Source of the DNA: Limimaricola variabilis | GTDB lineage: Bacteria; Pseudomonadota; Alphaproteobacteria; Rhodobacterales; Rhodobacteraceae | Assembly (NCBI RefSeq): GCF_014195545.1 | Contig: NZ_JACIBX010000002.1 | Location: 434,001-498,000 of the forward strand | Length of the DNA stretch: 64,000 bases | Direction: 5' to 3' | Part shown: positions 8,030 to 18,047 of the stretch, in pieces | Layout of the letters: the number at the start of each line of letters is the position of its first letter | Position numbering within the stretch: the stretch's first letter is position 1 | Translations under genes and position numbers: made by a program | Notes under the pieces: model-generated | Database searches by the model: none | What the model was told of the DNA's origin: nothing | The model's input: only the letters and a program-made list of their open reading frames with translations

Positions 8030-9202
8030 ATGGCACGGGTGGTGGTGATCGGCGGCGGACCGGCGGGGCTGATGGCCGCCGAGACGCTGGCCTCTGCAGG
8101 GCTCGAGGTCACCGTCGCGGAAAAGATGCCGACCATGGGGCGCAAGCTGCTGATGGCCGGCAAATCCGGGCTCAACCTGACCAAGGTCGAGCCGCAGGTT
8201 GAATTCGACGCGGCCTATGGAGCGATGCCGCCGGCGCTGCGCACCGCGCTAGGCGCGTTCGGCCCGGACGAGGTGCAGCGCTGGGCCCGCGGGCTGGGAC
8301 AGGAGGTCTTCACCGGCTCCTCGGGGCGGGTGTTCCCGACTGTCATGAAGGCTTCACCACTGCTACGGGCCTGGCTTGCCAAACTAGAGGAGCGTGGCGT
8401 TTCGCTGCGCACCCGCTGGCGCTTTGCCGGCTGGGACGGGGCGGCGGTGCTGTTCGACACGCCGCAGGGGCGCCAAGCCATGACACCGGATGCCACGGTG
8501 CTGGCGATGGGCGGGGCGAGCTGGTCGCGGCTCGGTTCGGACGGGGCTTGGGCTGCGCTGTTGCCCGAGGCCGTCGCACCGTTCCAGCCGGCCAATATGG
8601 GGTTCGAGATCGACTGGTCGGCGCATATGCGGCCGCATTTCGGCGCGGCGATCAAGCCGGTCGCGCTGATCGCCGGGGCGCGGCGGGTGCGGGGCGAGTT
8701 CGTGATCTCGGCGCGCGGGCTGGAGGGCGGCGGAATCTACACGGTCTCGGCCGAGCTGCGCGGCGGCGCCGGGCTGGCGCTCGACCTCGCCCCTGATCTC
8801 GAAGGGGAGGCAGTGGAGCGCCGCCTGGCCCGGCCGCGCGGCAAGGCCAGCCTCTCCAATCATCTTCGCAAAACGCTCGGCTTCGATCCGGCGCGGCTGG
8901 CGCTGCTGCAGGAATTCGCCCGGCCGCTACCGGCCGCGCCCGGGCCCCTGGCGACATTGATCAAGGCTTTGCCGGTACCGCTCGGCCCGCCGCGACCGAT
9001 CGACGAGGCGATTTCGACCGCCGGGGGGCTGCGTTTCGACGCGCTCGACGGGTTGATGCTGCGTGAGCGGCCCGGGGTCTTCGCCGCGGGCGAGATGCTC
9101 GACTGGGAGGCGCCTACCGGTGGCTATTTGTTGACCGCCTGCCTCGCCACCGGCCATCTCGCGGGACGCGAGGCAGCAGCTTGGGCGGTGCGCCGCCCCT
9201 GA
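8030..9202 (+). CDS. NAD(P)/FAD-dependent oxidoreductase, BaiN/HI0933 family
   Basis: The 390-residue flavoprotein begins with an FAD-binding Rossmann motif (VVVIGGGPAGLMAAE, residues 4-18) and then GRKLLMAGKSGLNLT, characteristic of the BaiN/YhiN/HI0933 group. The C-terminus has a second FAD contact, GVFAAGEMLDWEAPTGGYLL. Family members are poorly characterised; BaiN itself reduces bile-acid intermediates, which is no guide here. Two ATG codons stand in tandem (8027 and 8030), and either could be used; a G-rich run precedes them. It is divergent from the HNH gene. Confidence 0.88.
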   Translation: MARVVVIGGGPAGLMAAETLASAGLEVTVAEKMPTMGRKLLMAGKSGLNLTKVEPQVEFDAAYGAMPPALRTALGAFGPDEVQRWARGLGQEVFTGSSGRVFPTVMKASPLLRAWLAKLEERGVSLRTRWRFAGWDGAAVLFDTPQGRQAMTPDATVLAMGGASWSRLGSDGAWAALLPEAVAPFQPANMGFEIDWSAHMRPHFGAAIKPVALIAGARRVRGEFVISARGLEGGGIYTVSAELRGGAGLALDLAPDLEGEAVERRLARPRGKASLSNHLRKTLGFDPARLALLQEFARPLPAAPGPLATLIKALPVPLGPPRPIDEAISTAGGLRFDALDGLMLRERPGVFAAGEMLDWEAPTGGYLLTACLATGHLAGREAAAWAVRRP

Positions 9203-9272
9203 TCGCGGCTCGCTTTCATTTGCGTGATTGCCCGGCTAGGGTGCGGCAAGCGAGCAGGGAGTGCAGCACGAC

Positions 9273-11420
9273 ATGACGATCCGAGCGATGCGCCGGGGCG
9301 GGGCAGCGAGTCTTCTGGCCCTTCTGGCGGCGGGGGCGGTGAGCGCCCAGACCGTTTCCGACCGGGGGCTGAGCTACACGCTCTACGGTACGCCGGGCCT
9401 GATCGAGACGCCCTCGGCGCTCAGCGCCAAGGACGGCCAGATCGCCGCCACTGTCGGCGCCTTCGACGGCCAGACCCGTACCACCTTCACCTTCCAGCTG
9501 CTGCCGAACCTCTCAGGCAGCTTCCGCTATACCCGGATCGAGGACTACACGCTTCCGGGCCAATCGGTACGCGACGAGACCTATTTCGACCGCAGCTTCG
9601 ACCTGCGCTACCGCTTCAACGACGAGACGGCGACCATGCCCGCGGTCGCGATCGGCCTGCAGGACTTCCTCGGCACCGGCGCCTATGGCGCGGAGTACCT
9701 CGTCGCGACCAAGACCTTCGGCGACACGTTGCGAGTCTCGGCCGGCCTTGGCTGGGGGCGGTTCGGCTCGCATGGGGGCTTCGACAACCCGCTGGGCGTG
9801 CTCGCCTCGGATTTCGACAATAGGCCGAGCCTCGATTTCGGCGAGGGCGGCACCTTCGCACTGGACCAGCTCTTCCGCGGCGACGCGGCGCTGTTCGGCG
9901 GCGTGGAATACGCGCCTTCGGAGACCCTCACGCTCAAGGTCGAGTATTCCTCCGACGCCTATGATCGCGAGAGCGAGCTAGGGCTGATCGAACGCGATTC
10001 GCCGCTCAATTTCGGTGCCGTTTACCGGCCGCTGCCGGGCGTGCAGCTGGGCGCGTCGTGGCTCTACGGTTCGGAACTGGCGCTGACCGGAACCTTCCTG
10101 ATCGATCCGACCGAGCGGCCTTATGGTCCCGGGCTCGACCCCGCGCCGGTGCCGGTGCGGATCCGCGACGCCGATGCCCGCGTGGCGCAAAGCTGGGACC
10201 GGAGGGCGATTCCCGAGGCAACGATCGGCGCGGCGCTGCAGCAGGCGCTGGCCGCCGAGGGCGTGGAGCTGTCCTCGATCCAGCTGTCGGACCGTGCTGT
10301 GCGACTGCGCTATACCAACACCCGCTACCGTTCCGAGGCGCAGGCGATGGGACGGATCGCTCGGATGCTGAGCCTCGGCCTGCCGGCCTCGATCGAGCAG
10401 TTCACGCTGGAACCGATGCAGCGCGGCGTGCCGCTCTCGGCGGTGACGCTGTCGCGCTCGGACATCGAGAGCTTTGCGGACGTCGCCGGCGGCACGGCCG
10501 CTTTGGCGCAGCGACGCGTGCTCGACGACGCGGGCTCGGCGGCGGCTCTCGCCGAACTGCCGCGCATCGATGACCGCTTTTCCTGGGGGATCGCGCCCTA
10601 TGGTCGGATCACCGTCTTCGACAGCGAAGCGCCGTTCCAGCTCGAATTCGGCGCGCAGCTGACCGCCAGCTACGAGATCACCGACAGCCTCGTCGCATCG
10701 GGCACGTTTCGCCAACAGCTCTACACCAACCGCGAGGACCCCGAACTGGTCGTGGCCGAAGAGGGCGAGCCGCACCCGGTGCGCCGCAACGCCGCGCTCT
10801 ATGCCAAGGAGGGCACGACCGGCATCCGCGACCTGACGCTGGCACATTATGGACGGCTGGCGCCGGACGTTTATACCCGCGCGACACTGGGATATCTTGA
10901 GGAGATGTATGGGGGCGCCTCGACCGAGGTGCTGTGGAAACCCGCCGACAGCCGGCTCGGTCTGGGTGCCGAGGTGAACTACGCCAAACAGCGCGACTTC
11001 GATCTCGGCCTCGGCTTCCAGGACTACGACGTCGTCACCGGTCATGCCTCGGCCTATTACGATTTCGACAACCGCTTCTACGGCCAGGTCGATGTCGGTC
11101 GCTACCTCGCAGGCGACTGGGGCGCGACCTTCATTCTCGACCGCGAGTTCGAGAACGGCTGGAGCGTCGGTGGCTATTTCACCCTGACGGATCTGCCCTT
11201 CGAGGCCTTTGGTGAAGGCTCCTTCGACAAGGGCATCCGGGTGTCGATCCCGCTCGACTACGTGGTGGGGCAGCCAACCCGGCGCGAAGCGTCGAGCACG
11301 CTGGCCTCGCTGCAACGCGACGGCGGCGCGCGTCTGCGGGTCGACGGGCGGCTCTACGAGGTGGTCCGCGACGGCCACCTGAACGATCTCGACGATGGCT
11401 GGGGACGGTTCTGGAAATGA
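9273..11420 (+). CDS. yjbH: YjbH-family outer-membrane exopolysaccharide protein
   Basis: YjbH/GfcD proteins are large outer-membrane beta-barrel proteins linked to exopolysaccharide or capsule export. The 715-residue product has a Sec signal peptide ending near AVSA/Q26, then the family opening YGTPGLIETPSA, and many aromatic-alternating strands up to the C-terminus. I prefer the ATG at 9273 to the GTG at 9261 because the AGGGAG site (9256-9261) abuts the GTG but sits about 11 bases before the ATG. Its stop overlaps yjbF (ATGA). Polysaccharide synthesis genes are not in this window. Confidence 0.88.
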   Translation: MTIRAMRRGGAASLLALLAAGAVSAQTVSDRGLSYTLYGTPGLIETPSALSAKDGQIAATVGAFDGQTRTTFTFQLLPNLSGSFRYTRIEDYTLPGQSVRDETYFDRSFDLRYRFNDETATMPAVAIGLQDFLGTGAYGAEYLVATKTFGDTLRVSAGLGWGRFGSHGGFDNPLGVLASDFDNRPSLDFGEGGTFALDQLFRGDAALFGGVEYAPSETLTLKVEYSSDAYDRESELGLIERDSPLNFGAVYRPLPGVQLGASWLYGSELALTGTFLIDPTERPYGPGLDPAPVPVRIRDADARVAQSWDRRAIPEATIGAALQQALAAEGVELSSIQLSDRAVRLRYTNTRYRSEAQAMGRIARMLSLGLPASIEQFTLEPMQRGVPLSAVTLSRSDIESFADVAGGTAALAQRRVLDDAGSAAALAELPRIDDRFSWGIAPYGRITVFDSEAPFQLEFGAQLTASYEITDSLVASGTFRQQLYTNREDPELVVAEEGEPHPVRRNAALYAKEGTTGIRDLTLAHYGRLAPDVYTRATLGYLEEMYGGASTEVLWKPADSRLGLGAEVNYAKQRDFDLGLGFQDYDVVTGHASAYYDFDNRFYGQVDVGRYLAGDWGATFILDREFENGWSVGGYFTLTDLPFEAFGEGSFDKGIRVSIPLDYVVGQPTRREASSTLASLQRDGGARLRVDGRLYEVVRDGHLNDLDDGWGRFWK

Positions 11421-12064
11421 CAATGCGGATCAGGTTGACGGGCGCGCTGGTGGCGCTGGCTCTCTTGGCGGGCTGTGGGGGCGGGGCCGGACTTGGCGCG
11501 GCGTTGCAGGGCGGTCTGGCGTCGCTGACCGGGACTGGGGGCGCCGCGGCGTCCACGGCCGCTGCCCCGGCCGGGACCGCGGCCGATCCGGCGACGCTGC
11601 GACGGGTCGAGCTCGCGACGATCGGTATCGTCGGCACGGCGCAGCAGCTCACCGCCAGCGGCGGGCGCGAGACCTTCGCCGGACCCGAAGGCTTCACCTA
11701 CACCCTGCATGACGGGATGCTGGTTTCGACCCGGGGTCTTAGCCACGATCTGATGGCCGCCGACATCCGCCAGAGCCGCGCCGCGCTGCGCGCCGGCGGG
11801 GGCGAGGCGCTGCGCGTGCACGAGACGCTCGACGGGCTGGACAGAATCGTTCGCAGCGAATTCGCCTGCACGATCACCGCAAGAGGGGCGGAGACGATCG
11901 AGATCGGGAACCGGCGGAAAGAGGCCCGTCGCTTCGACGAAAACTGCCGTGGCGAGGGCGTGATCTTCGACAATCGCTACTGGATCGACGGCTCCGGACG
12001 CATCGTTTCGTCGCGTCAGTTCGTCAACCTGAGTGTTGCATATTTGCGCAGCAGCGACCTTTAG
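11417..12064 (+). CDS. yjbF: YjbF-family lipoprotein
   Basis: This 215-residue lipoprotein has a signal peptide with lipobox LAGC and acylated Cys20, followed by an Ala/Gly/Thr-rich linker (about 21-60) and a folded domain rich in aromatic residues and Arg. It ends in VNLSVAYLRSSDL, as in the YjbF/GfcB family. The start ATG overlaps the yjbH stop, so the two are co-translated. In E. coli YjbF acts with YjbE, G and H in exopolysaccharide production; here no yjbG homologue is visible. Confidence 0.85.
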   Translation: MTMRIRLTGALVALALLAGCGGGAGLGAALQGGLASLTGTGGAAASTAAAPAGTAADPATLRRVELATIGIVGTAQQLTASGGRETFAGPEGFTYTLHDGMLVSTRGLSHDLMAADIRQSRAALRAGGGEALRVHETLDGLDRIVRSEFACTITARGAETIEIGNRRKEARRFDENCRGEGVIFDNRYWIDGSGRIVSSRQFVNLSVAYLRSSDL

Positions 12065-12100
12065 TTTCGTTTTTCGGGGGGTGGACTCTGGTCATCCAGC

Positions 12101-12129
12101 TTGTGTGATACACCTATCTTGGCTATAGC
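12101..12129 (+). promoter_or_regulatory. Candidate sigma-70 promoter for the small exported protein
   Basis: A -35 like TTGTGT (12101-12106), a 17-base spacer and a -10 like TATAGC (12124-12129) lie about 35 bases before the ATG at 12165, with a GGAG site at 12154-12157. The match is good for this GC-rich genome but is prediction only. Confidence 0.5.
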
Positions 12130-12164
12130 CGACTTAACGCTTTGTTATCAACTGGAGTAGAGAC

Positions 12165-12389
12165 ATGCGCCTCACTAAGACCCTCGTCGCCGCCGCCCTC
12201 GCCGGCACCGTGACTGCCTCCTCGGCTTTCGCCGGTGGTCTGGCCGTCGAGATCGTCGAGCCCCCGGTCGTCGTCGTCGAGCCGGAAGCTCCGGCTCCCC
12301 GCGGCTCGCTGGCTGGCCCGCTCGGCTTCCTGCTGCCGCTGGCCGCCGTCGGCGCGCTGGTTGCTCTGGCCGCTTCGGACGACTCCTGA
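12165..12389 (+). CDS. Small exported Pro/Val-rich protein with C-terminal hydrophobic helix
   Basis: The 74-residue product has a clear signal peptide ending SAFA/GG (cleavage after residue 23). Next comes a short acidic Val/Pro/Glu repeat (VEIVEPPVVVVEPEAPAP) and a hydrophobic segment of about 20 residues (LAGPLGFLLPLAAVGALVAL) before a DDS tail. It has its own predicted promoter, a good ribosome-binding site, and a UUCG hairpin directly after. It uses several GCT/GGT codons, often a sign of strong expression. I do not recognise a named family. E. coli yjbE, which neighbours yjbFGH, also encodes a tiny exported protein of unknown role, but no sequence kinship is visible. Confidence 0.75.
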   Translation: MRLTKTLVAAALAGTVTASSAFAGGLAVEIVEPPVVVVEPEAPAPRGSLAGPLGFLLPLAAVGALVALAASDDS

Positions 12390-12425
12390 TCTCAGGACCT
12401 TCCGGCCCTCGGGTCGGATGGCTGG

Positions 12426-12451
12426 AACGGCGGGCCTTCGGGTCCGCCGTT
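12426..12451 (+). terminator. Hairpin terminator with UUCG loop after the small exported protein
   Basis: Arms 12426-12436 and 12441-12451 pair over 11 positions with one G-U, closing a TTCG tetraloop. A short T-rich stretch (TTTCGCGTTTC) follows. It lies 37 bases after the stop codon. Confidence 0.65.
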
Positions 12452-12509
12452 TCGCGTTTCAGAGCGTGGAATACAGGGCGAGACCGGTCTTGGCGCGCCG
12501 TGCCGCAGT

Positions 12510-13532
12510 CTAGCGGCGGGCCATCATCGCCAATCGGATCAGCGCCCGCTCGACCAATGCCTGCGCCGGCGCACGGCTTGCCGAACGCAGCTGCAGATCG
12601 GTCTCGATCAGCAGCATCACCGCCCGTTCAAGCCGGTCACGGCCCCAGCCGGAGGCCTGGCGCGCCATGGCATCGCGGCGCGGGCCCCAGACTGGGGGTC
12701 TGAGGCGGGCGATCCCCTGGCCCGGCCCGCCCGGATCGCAGGCCACGACATGCAGCTGTCGAAAGTGCCGCAGCGCCATGATGCACAGCGACACCGGCGT
12801 GGTGCCCTGAGCATAGAGGCGCCGCAGCAGCGCCGCGATCTGCGGAGCGCGGCCCTCCGCCACCACCGCGAGCAGCGCGTCGGCATCCGCCTCGGTCGAG
12901 CGCGGGGCGACCGAGGCGACATCGGCCGCGGTGGTCGCGCTCTCGTTGCCATGCTTGTAGAGGCCGAGCTTCTCGATCATCTGTCGAAACGCGCCAGGAT
13001 CGAGCGCGCGCGACAATTCGGTCAGCAGCGCCCGCCCGTCGGCATCGGGCTCGGGTACTTGCGCCGCGGCGAGCATCGCGGCGATCTCCTCGGGCCCGGG
13101 CGGATCGTCGTAGAGGCCGATCGACACGGCGAGGGGCTGGGCCTCGAACAGCTTGCGCAGGGCCGACTTGGCAGGCAGCTGCGCGGCGGTGGCCAGGATC
13201 TGCGCGTCGCCGGGACGCCAGTCCTTCAGTGCGGCGTCGAAGAGCGGTGCCAGGCTGTCGGTCGCGCCCTCGACGAAGACCACGCGAGGGCCGGGAAAGA
13301 AGCCCTGCGCCTTGACCGCGTCTATCAACGCCGCGCCGTCGCGGCGCAGATCGGCGGCGGGCAGGCGGGTCAGCCGCATCTCAGTCTCGGCCTGCGGTCC
13401 GGCGAGACCGGCGATCACCTCGGCCCGGCGCTGCGCCACGCGCATCGCGTCGTCGCCCCAGATCAGCGCGCCCGCCACCTTGGGGTCGGGCTTGCGGAAG
13501 AAGGCGGCCGCGTCGCGCGTCGAGAGCTTCAT
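12510..13532 (-). CDS. holA: DNA polymerase III delta subunit
   Basis: HolA is the clamp-loader subunit that opens the beta clamp. The 340-residue product has the family length, the N-terminal pattern ALIWGDDAMRVAQRR (the degenerate nucleotide-binding fold), and a C-terminal helical collar domain including GTTPVSLCIMALRHFRQL. It is the last gene of leuS-lptE-holA and overlaps lptE by the sequence ATGA. The order leuS-lptE-holA is widely conserved in Proteobacteria, which supports both assignments. Confidence 0.92.
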   Translation of the reverse strand: MKLSTRDAAAFFRKPDPKVAGALIWGDDAMRVAQRRAEVIAGLAGPQAETEMRLTRLPAADLRRDGAALIDAVKAQGFFPGPRVVFVEGATDSLAPLFDAALKDWRPGDAQILATAAQLPAKSALRKLFEAQPLAVSIGLYDDPPGPEEIAAMLAAAQVPEPDADGRALLTELSRALDPGAFRQMIEKLGLYKHGNESATTAADVASVAPRSTEADADALLAVVAEGRAPQIAALLRRLYAQGTTPVSLCIMALRHFRQLHVVACDPGGPGQGIARLRPPVWGPRRDAMARQASGWGRDRLERAVMLLIETDLQLRSASRAPAQALVERALIRLAMMARR

Positions 13533-14014
13533 GGCCGGGCAGGGACCGCCAGCAGGCGGGTCACGATCTGGTCCGCCAGCAGCACCGCCAACCGCTCGCG
13601 AGCGTCGCGCTCGGCCGCCTCGGAGGCCACCGTGCCGAGCGTCGTGGAGTAGCTGGCGATGTCTTCGACCGTGCCCTCGGCGAGCGCGTCACCGCCCGCG
13701 ACCGGGCGCAACGCGTAACGCGCCGCTCCGAGCAGCCGGTAGCGCAGCACCGCGCCATCCGCGCTGATCGCGGCTTGCTCGGTCTCCTCGGTCACGTCGA
13801 TGTCGAGCAGGTAGAGCGGGCGTTCGGCCGGCCCCAACCGGTCTAGCAGCCTTGCCCGCAGCAGGTAGCCGGGGAAGGTCGCCGGCGTCTCGACCGCCAT
13901 GGTGCCGCGCAGCGGCGCCGCGCCGCCCGGCCCATAGGCCGGGGTGAAGCCGCAGCCGCCGAGCGCCAGCGCGCCCAGCAGCCAGGCCCGGCGGGAGGGC
14001 TCAGACGACCACAT
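13529..14014 (-). CDS. lptE: LPS-assembly lipoprotein LptE
   Basis: LptE plugs the LptD barrel and helps insert LPS into the outer leaflet. The 161-residue product has a positively charged N-terminus, a hydrophobic stretch and lipobox ALGGC with Cys21, followed directly by GFTPAYGP, typical of the family. The start overlaps the leuS 3' end by 14 bases; the stop overlaps holA (ATGA). Sequence conservation in this family is low, so the call rests on the lipobox, the GFTPAYG motif, length and neighbours. Confidence 0.88.
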   Translation of the reverse strand: MWSSEPSRRAWLLGALALGGCGFTPAYGPGGAAPLRGTMAVETPATFPGYLLRARLLDRLGPAERPLYLLDIDVTEETEQAAISADGAVLRYRLLGAARYALRPVAGGDALAEGTVEDIASYSTTLGTVASEAAERDARERLAVLLADQIVTRLLAVPARP

Positions 14015-16559
14015 TGACGATCCGGCCGGGAACCACGATCAGCTTCTTGGGGCTACCGCCGTCGAGCGCACGGGTCACCGCCTCATCCGCCAGCACCAGT
14101 GCCTCGATCTCCGCCTTGGGCATCGCCTTGGGCACCGAGATCTCGGAACGACGCTTGCCGTTGATCTGGATCGGCATGGTCACGCTGTCCTCGACGAGGA
14201 AGCGCTCCTCGGCCACCGGCCAAGGCGCCGCGGCAACGAAGCCTTCGCCACCCAGACGGGCCCAGATCTCCTCGGCGAGATGCGGCGTCATCGGCGACAT
14301 CAGCTGCGCGAGGGTACGTGCAGCGGTGCGGCGCGTCTCGGCAGAGGCGATCGATTTCGACAGCACCGAGGTGAAGGCGTAGAGCTTCGCGATCGCGGCG
14401 TTGAAGCCGAAGCTCTCGAGCCCGAGCGTCACGTCGCGGATCGTGCGGTGCAGCTGGCGCAGCAGCTCCTCGTCGGCGGCGGCATCGCCATCCGTGGCAT
14501 CGGCGATCTCGTCGGCGATGCGCCAGACCCGGGCGAGGTGCTTGTGCGCGGCCTCGGCGCCCGAGGCGGTCCACTCCACGTCGCGCTCGGGCGGGCTGTC
14601 GGACAGCACGAACCAGCGCGCGGTGTCCGCCCCGTACTGCGCGAGGATCGCGTCCGGATCGACCACGTTCTTCTTGGACTTCGACATCTTGGCCGAGGGG
14701 ATGATCTCGACCTTCTCGCCGGTGTCCTTGAGCGCGCCGTTCTCGACGCTCTCGGGCAGGTGGTAGACCGGGCGGCCGTTGGCGTCGCGGGTCTGGTAGA
14801 TCTCGTGCGTCACCATGCCTTGGGTGAAGAGCGCGTTGAACGGCTCGATCGCCTTTTCGGGCAGGTGGCCGGTCGCATGCATCGCCCGGGCGAAGAAGCG
14901 CGAATAGAGCAGGTGCAGGATCGCGTGCTCGATGCCACCGATATACTGGTCGACATTCATCCAGTACTCGGCTTCGGCCATGTCGGTCGGCGTCTCGGCG
15001 CGGGGGCTGGTGAAGCGTGCGAAATACCACGACGAATCCACAAAGGTGTCCATCGTGTCGGTCTCGCGGCGCGCGTCCTTGCCACAGCGCGGACAAGGGG
15101 CGTCGCGCCAGTTGGCATGCCGATCGAGCGGGTTGCCCGGCACGTCGAAGGAGACGTCGTCGGGTAGGCGGACCGGCAGATTCTCTTTTTTCTCCGGCAC
15201 CGCGCCGCAATCGTCGCAATGCACGATCGGGATCGGGCAGCCCCAGTAGCGTTGGCGGCTCAGGCCCCAGTCGCGCAGCCGGAAGCGGGTGACGCCGCGG
15301 CCGACGCCGTGCTCCTCGCAAAACGCGATGGCGGCGTCGATCGCCTCTTCGCCGGTCTGCTCGGTCGCGCCGGCAAAGCCCTTGATGTAGATCACCGGCT
15401 CGGTCTTGGGCGGCACATAGGCCGGCCCGCCATCCTCGGCGAGCGGCTGGCCGTCATCCTTGGCAGGTGCGAAGGTCGAGATCACCGGCAGGTCGTATTT
15501 GCGCGCGAAGTCGAGGTCGCGCTGGTCATGGCCGGGGCAGCCGAAGATCGCGCCGGTGCCGTAATCCATAAGCACGAAGTTGGCGATCCACACGGGCAGG
15601 TCGCGGCCTTGGTCGAAGGGGTGGCGTACCCTCAGCCCGGTGTCGAAGCCCAGCTTCTCGCCGGTCTCCAGCGCCTCCTCGGTGGTGCCGCCCTTGCGCG
15701 CCTCGGCGCAGAACTCGGCCACCTCGGCGCGCTCCTTCTCGAGCGCCCGCGCCAGCGGGTGGTCGGGCGAAATGCCGATGAAGCTCGCGCCCAGGAGCGT
15801 GTCGGGGCGGGTGGTGTAGACCTCGATCCGGTCATGGCCATGCACGGCTTCGGTCAGGCCGAACGCCATCTCGAGCCCGCGCGAGCGGCCGATCCAGTTG
15901 GCCTGCATCAGCTTGACCTTGGCTGGCCAGTCGTCGAGCCCGTCAAGCGCCGCCAGCAGCTCGTCGCTGTAGTCGGAGATCCGGAAGAACCACTGGGTCA
16001 GCTCGCGCCGCTCGACCTCGGCGCCCGAGCGCCAGCCCTTGCCGTCGATCACCTGCTCGTTGGCGAGGACGGTCATGTCGACCGGGTCCCAGTTCACCAC
16101 CGCGTTCTTGCGATAGACCAGACCCTTTTCCAGCATGTCGATAAACAGCGCCTGCTGCTGGCCGTAATATTCCGGGTCGCAGGTCGCGAATTCGCGGCTC
16201 CAGTCGATCGACAGGCCCAGCGGCTTCATCTGCGCGCGCATGTCGGCGATGTTGTTGTAGGTCCACTCCTTGGGGTGCCCGCCCGAGGCCATGGCGGCGT
16301 TCTCGGCCGGCATGCCGAAGGCGTCCCAGCCCATCGGGTGCAGCACGTTGTGCCCGGTGGCCAGCTTGTGACGCGCGATCACGTCGCCCATCGTGTAGTT
16401 GCGCACATGGCCCATGTGGATCCGCCCCGACGGGTAGGGGAACATCTCTAGCACGTAGTATTTCGGGCGATCGGCGCTGCGCCGCGCGGTGAAGAGGCCG
16501 GCCTCGTCCCAGGCGGCCTGCCATTTGGCTTCAATCTCGGCGGCAGTGTAGCGCGACAT
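14001..16559 (-). CDS. leuS: Leucyl-tRNA synthetase
   Basis: This 852-residue class I aminoacyl-tRNA synthetase charges tRNA-Leu. The HIGH-type motif is HMGH at residues 48-51 within [14 protein letters not shown], and KMSKS is at 624-628. The editing domain and the zinc-type cysteines CPRCGK are present between them. The start is the ATG at 16559 ([14 protein letters not shown]), matching the family N-terminus; a longer in-frame extension has no conserved residues. It is the first gene of the leuS-lptE-holA operon. Confidence 0.97.
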   Translation of the reverse strand: MSRYTAAEIEAKWQAAWDEAGLFTARRSADRPKYYVLEMFPYPSGRIHMGHVRNYTMGDVIARHKLATGHNVLHPMGWDAFGMPAENAAMASGGHPKEWTYNNIADMRAQMKPLGLSIDWSREFATCDPEYYGQQQALFIDMLEKGLVYRKNAVVNWDPVDMTVLANEQVIDGKGWRSGAEVERRELTQWFFRISDYSDELLAALDGLDDWPAKVKLMQANWIGRSRGLEMAFGLTEAVHGHDRIEVYTTRPDTLLGASFIGISPDHPLARALEKERAEVAEFCAEARKGGTTEEALETGEKLGFDTGLRVRHPFDQGRDLPVWIANFVLMDYGTGAIFGCPGHDQRDLDFARKYDLPVISTFAPAKDDGQPLAEDGGPAYVPPKTEPVIYIKGFAGATEQTGEEAIDAAIAFCEEHGVGRGVTRFRLRDWGLSRQRYWGCPIPIVHCDDCGAVPEKKENLPVRLPDDVSFDVPGNPLDRHANWRDAPCPRCGKDARRETDTMDTFVDSSWYFARFTSPRAETPTDMAEAEYWMNVDQYIGGIEHAILHLLYSRFFARAMHATGHLPEKAIEPFNALFTQGMVTHEIYQTRDANGRPVYHLPESVENGALKDTGEKVEIIPSAKMSKSKKNVVDPDAILAQYGADTARWFVLSDSPPERDVEWTASGAEAAHKHLARVWRIADEIADATDGDAAADEELLRQLHRTIRDVTLGLESFGFNAAIAKLYAFTSVLSKSIASAETRRTAARTLAQLMSPMTPHLAEEIWARLGGEGFVAAAPWPVAEERFLVEDSVTMPIQINGKRRSEISVPKAMPKAEIEALVLADEAVTRALDGGSPKKLIVVPGRIVNVVV

Positions 16560-16671
16560 GTCGGTGTCCTCGGATGGTCGTTCGGGGCGTCTCGGCCCGG
16601 TCGCGGTGATACTGCACATCGTCGTCCTGTGCCACACCCGCGCGCCCGCGAAAGCGCCTCTCGAAAAAGCG

Positions 16672-16698
16672 AAGGGCGGCTCCAGTGGAGCCGCCCTT
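16672..16698 (-). terminator. Rho-independent terminator of the porin gene
   Basis: A perfect 13-base inverted repeat (16672-16684 with 16686-16698) forms a strong GC-rich hairpin. Reading on the minus strand it is followed by a T-run (complement of 16664-16668), 25 bases beyond the porin stop. Confidence 0.85.
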
Positions 16699-16722
16699 GC
16701 CTGAAGTCGTGATCCGGGTGGA

Positions 16723-17868
16723 TCAGAACTCGAAGTTCACCTCGACGGTGGTGCCTTCCAGGTACTCGCCGTCACCAATCTCGTCACCCGAGTCGGCATC
16801 GTCGTCAACCGCATAGGAGACGAGCATCGAAGCGCCTTCGGCCAGTTCGTAGGTGGTGGCAACGTAGTAGTCGTCGCCGTGGTCGGTCAGACCGGCGTAG
16901 GCCATCAGGCCCATGCCGAAGTCGAAGCCGGCCTCGACGATGAAGTCGGTGTTGCCGCGGACGTCTTCGTAGGCAGTTTTCACGGTCAGCGCGCCCGAGA
17001 CGTAGTCAACGGCGACGCCGTAGCTGTCCTGGCCTTCGGACTCGGAGACGTAGAAGCCACCGACGGTGACCGGGCCGATCGGATAGGCGGCCTCGATGCC
17101 GGTCGAGTCCTCTTCGGTGGTCAGGTTGCGGGCGTAGGCCACATCGACGTCAGCGCCGGCGAAGGCGGTGCCGACCGAGATACCGAAGATCTCGTCCTTA
17201 TTAAAATCGTCGTTGGTGTTGAAAATCAGCTGGGTTTCGCCATCTTCGTCGATCTGCGGAAGGAGGTTTTCGACTTCTTCCTGATAGGCTGCAGTCATCT
17301 CAAAGGCGCCGAAGGTCGCGGCGGTGCCAATGGAAAGCTGCTGAATCTCGTCGAGATTGCCAGGGAAGAACAGTTCGTCATCAATTTCCGGATCGTTCGA
17401 CAGGTCAGGATCGTAGACGAAAGCAGTATCCAGAACGTAGGAGATCGAGGTCGAGAAGCCGTAGGCATCAAAGTCGCCACGGATCACGGTCTCGCCGTCG
17501 GTCTCGGAGAAGTTGTCCTGAGCCATTTCCGACACGCCGTCCCAGCGCTTGTCGGCTGCCATGTCCGTGTCACCGAAATACAGGCCAGCGGTCTCGGAAG
17601 TCAGCGAGAGCACGTAGCCTTCAGCGAAGATGTCGCCCTCAAGCCGGTTGTCGACGAGATCGGAGGTGACGGTGGCGGCAGCGGTCAGACCATTGTCGAG
17701 CTCCTGGGTCAGCGTGATGCCGAGCTCGGCGTCCCAATAGAAGCCGTCTTCGTCGCCGGCTGCGTTGTCATTGTAGCCCAGAGCGGCTTCGCCGTTGAAG
17801 GTGACTTCCGCGGCGGCGGCGCCGGCAAAGGCCACGATCGAGGCCGAGGCGAGCAGGATGCGTTTCAT
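16723..17868 (-). CDS. Outer-membrane porin, Rhodobacter type
   Basis: The 381-residue product has a signal peptide ([12 protein letters not shown], cleavage after AAAA at about residue 20). The mature part is very acidic with alternating strands, Gly/Tyr-rich turns, and a terminal Phe (VNFEF) as recognised by the BAM complex. This is the pattern of the 16-stranded trimeric porins of Rhodobacter. The ATG at 17868 is preceded by GAGGGA. The strong terminator, the relatively AT-rich codons compared with neighbours and the strong ribosome site suggest high expression. Substrate preference cannot be read. Confidence 0.9.
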   Translation of the reverse strand: MKRILLASASIVAFAGAAAAEVTFNGEAALGYNDNAAGDEDGFYWDAELGITLTQELDNGLTAAATVTSDLVDNRLEGDIFAEGYVLSLTSETAGLYFGDTDMAADKRWDGVSEMAQDNFSETDGETVIRGDFDAYGFSTSISYVLDTAFVYDPDLSNDPEIDDELFFPGNLDEIQQLSIGTAATFGAFEMTAAYQEEVENLLPQIDEDGETQLIFNTNDDFNKDEIFGISVGTAFAGADVDVAYARNLTTEEDSTGIEAAYPIGPVTVGGFYVSESEGQDSYGVAVDYVSGALTVKTAYEDVRGNTDFIVEAGFDFGMGLMAYAGLTDHGDDYYVATTYELAEGASMLVSYAVDDDADSGDEIGDGEYLEGTTVEVNFEF

Positions 17869-17885
17869 GAATTTCCCTCGTGTTT

Positions 17886-17901
17886 GCATTCCCGAGAATG
17901 C
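17886..17901. repeat. Short inverted repeat in the porin 5' leader
   Basis: GCATTC and GAATGC (6 bases each, 4-base loop) lie 18 bases upstream of the porin start codon and would form a small hairpin in the mRNA leader, or an operator. No known regulator site is recognised. Confidence 0.35.
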
Positions 17902-18047
17902 CAGTCCAGCCAGCATTGGCGTTTTCATTGCGCGGAGGGGCGTTCACACTCAAGGAGTTTGGCCCCAAGTCGAGGCCCCGCCAGAAAATTGATGCATCGG
18001 GGTCACACAGATGGCAGGGGAACCCCGGACCCCTGCAGGAGATGCCC

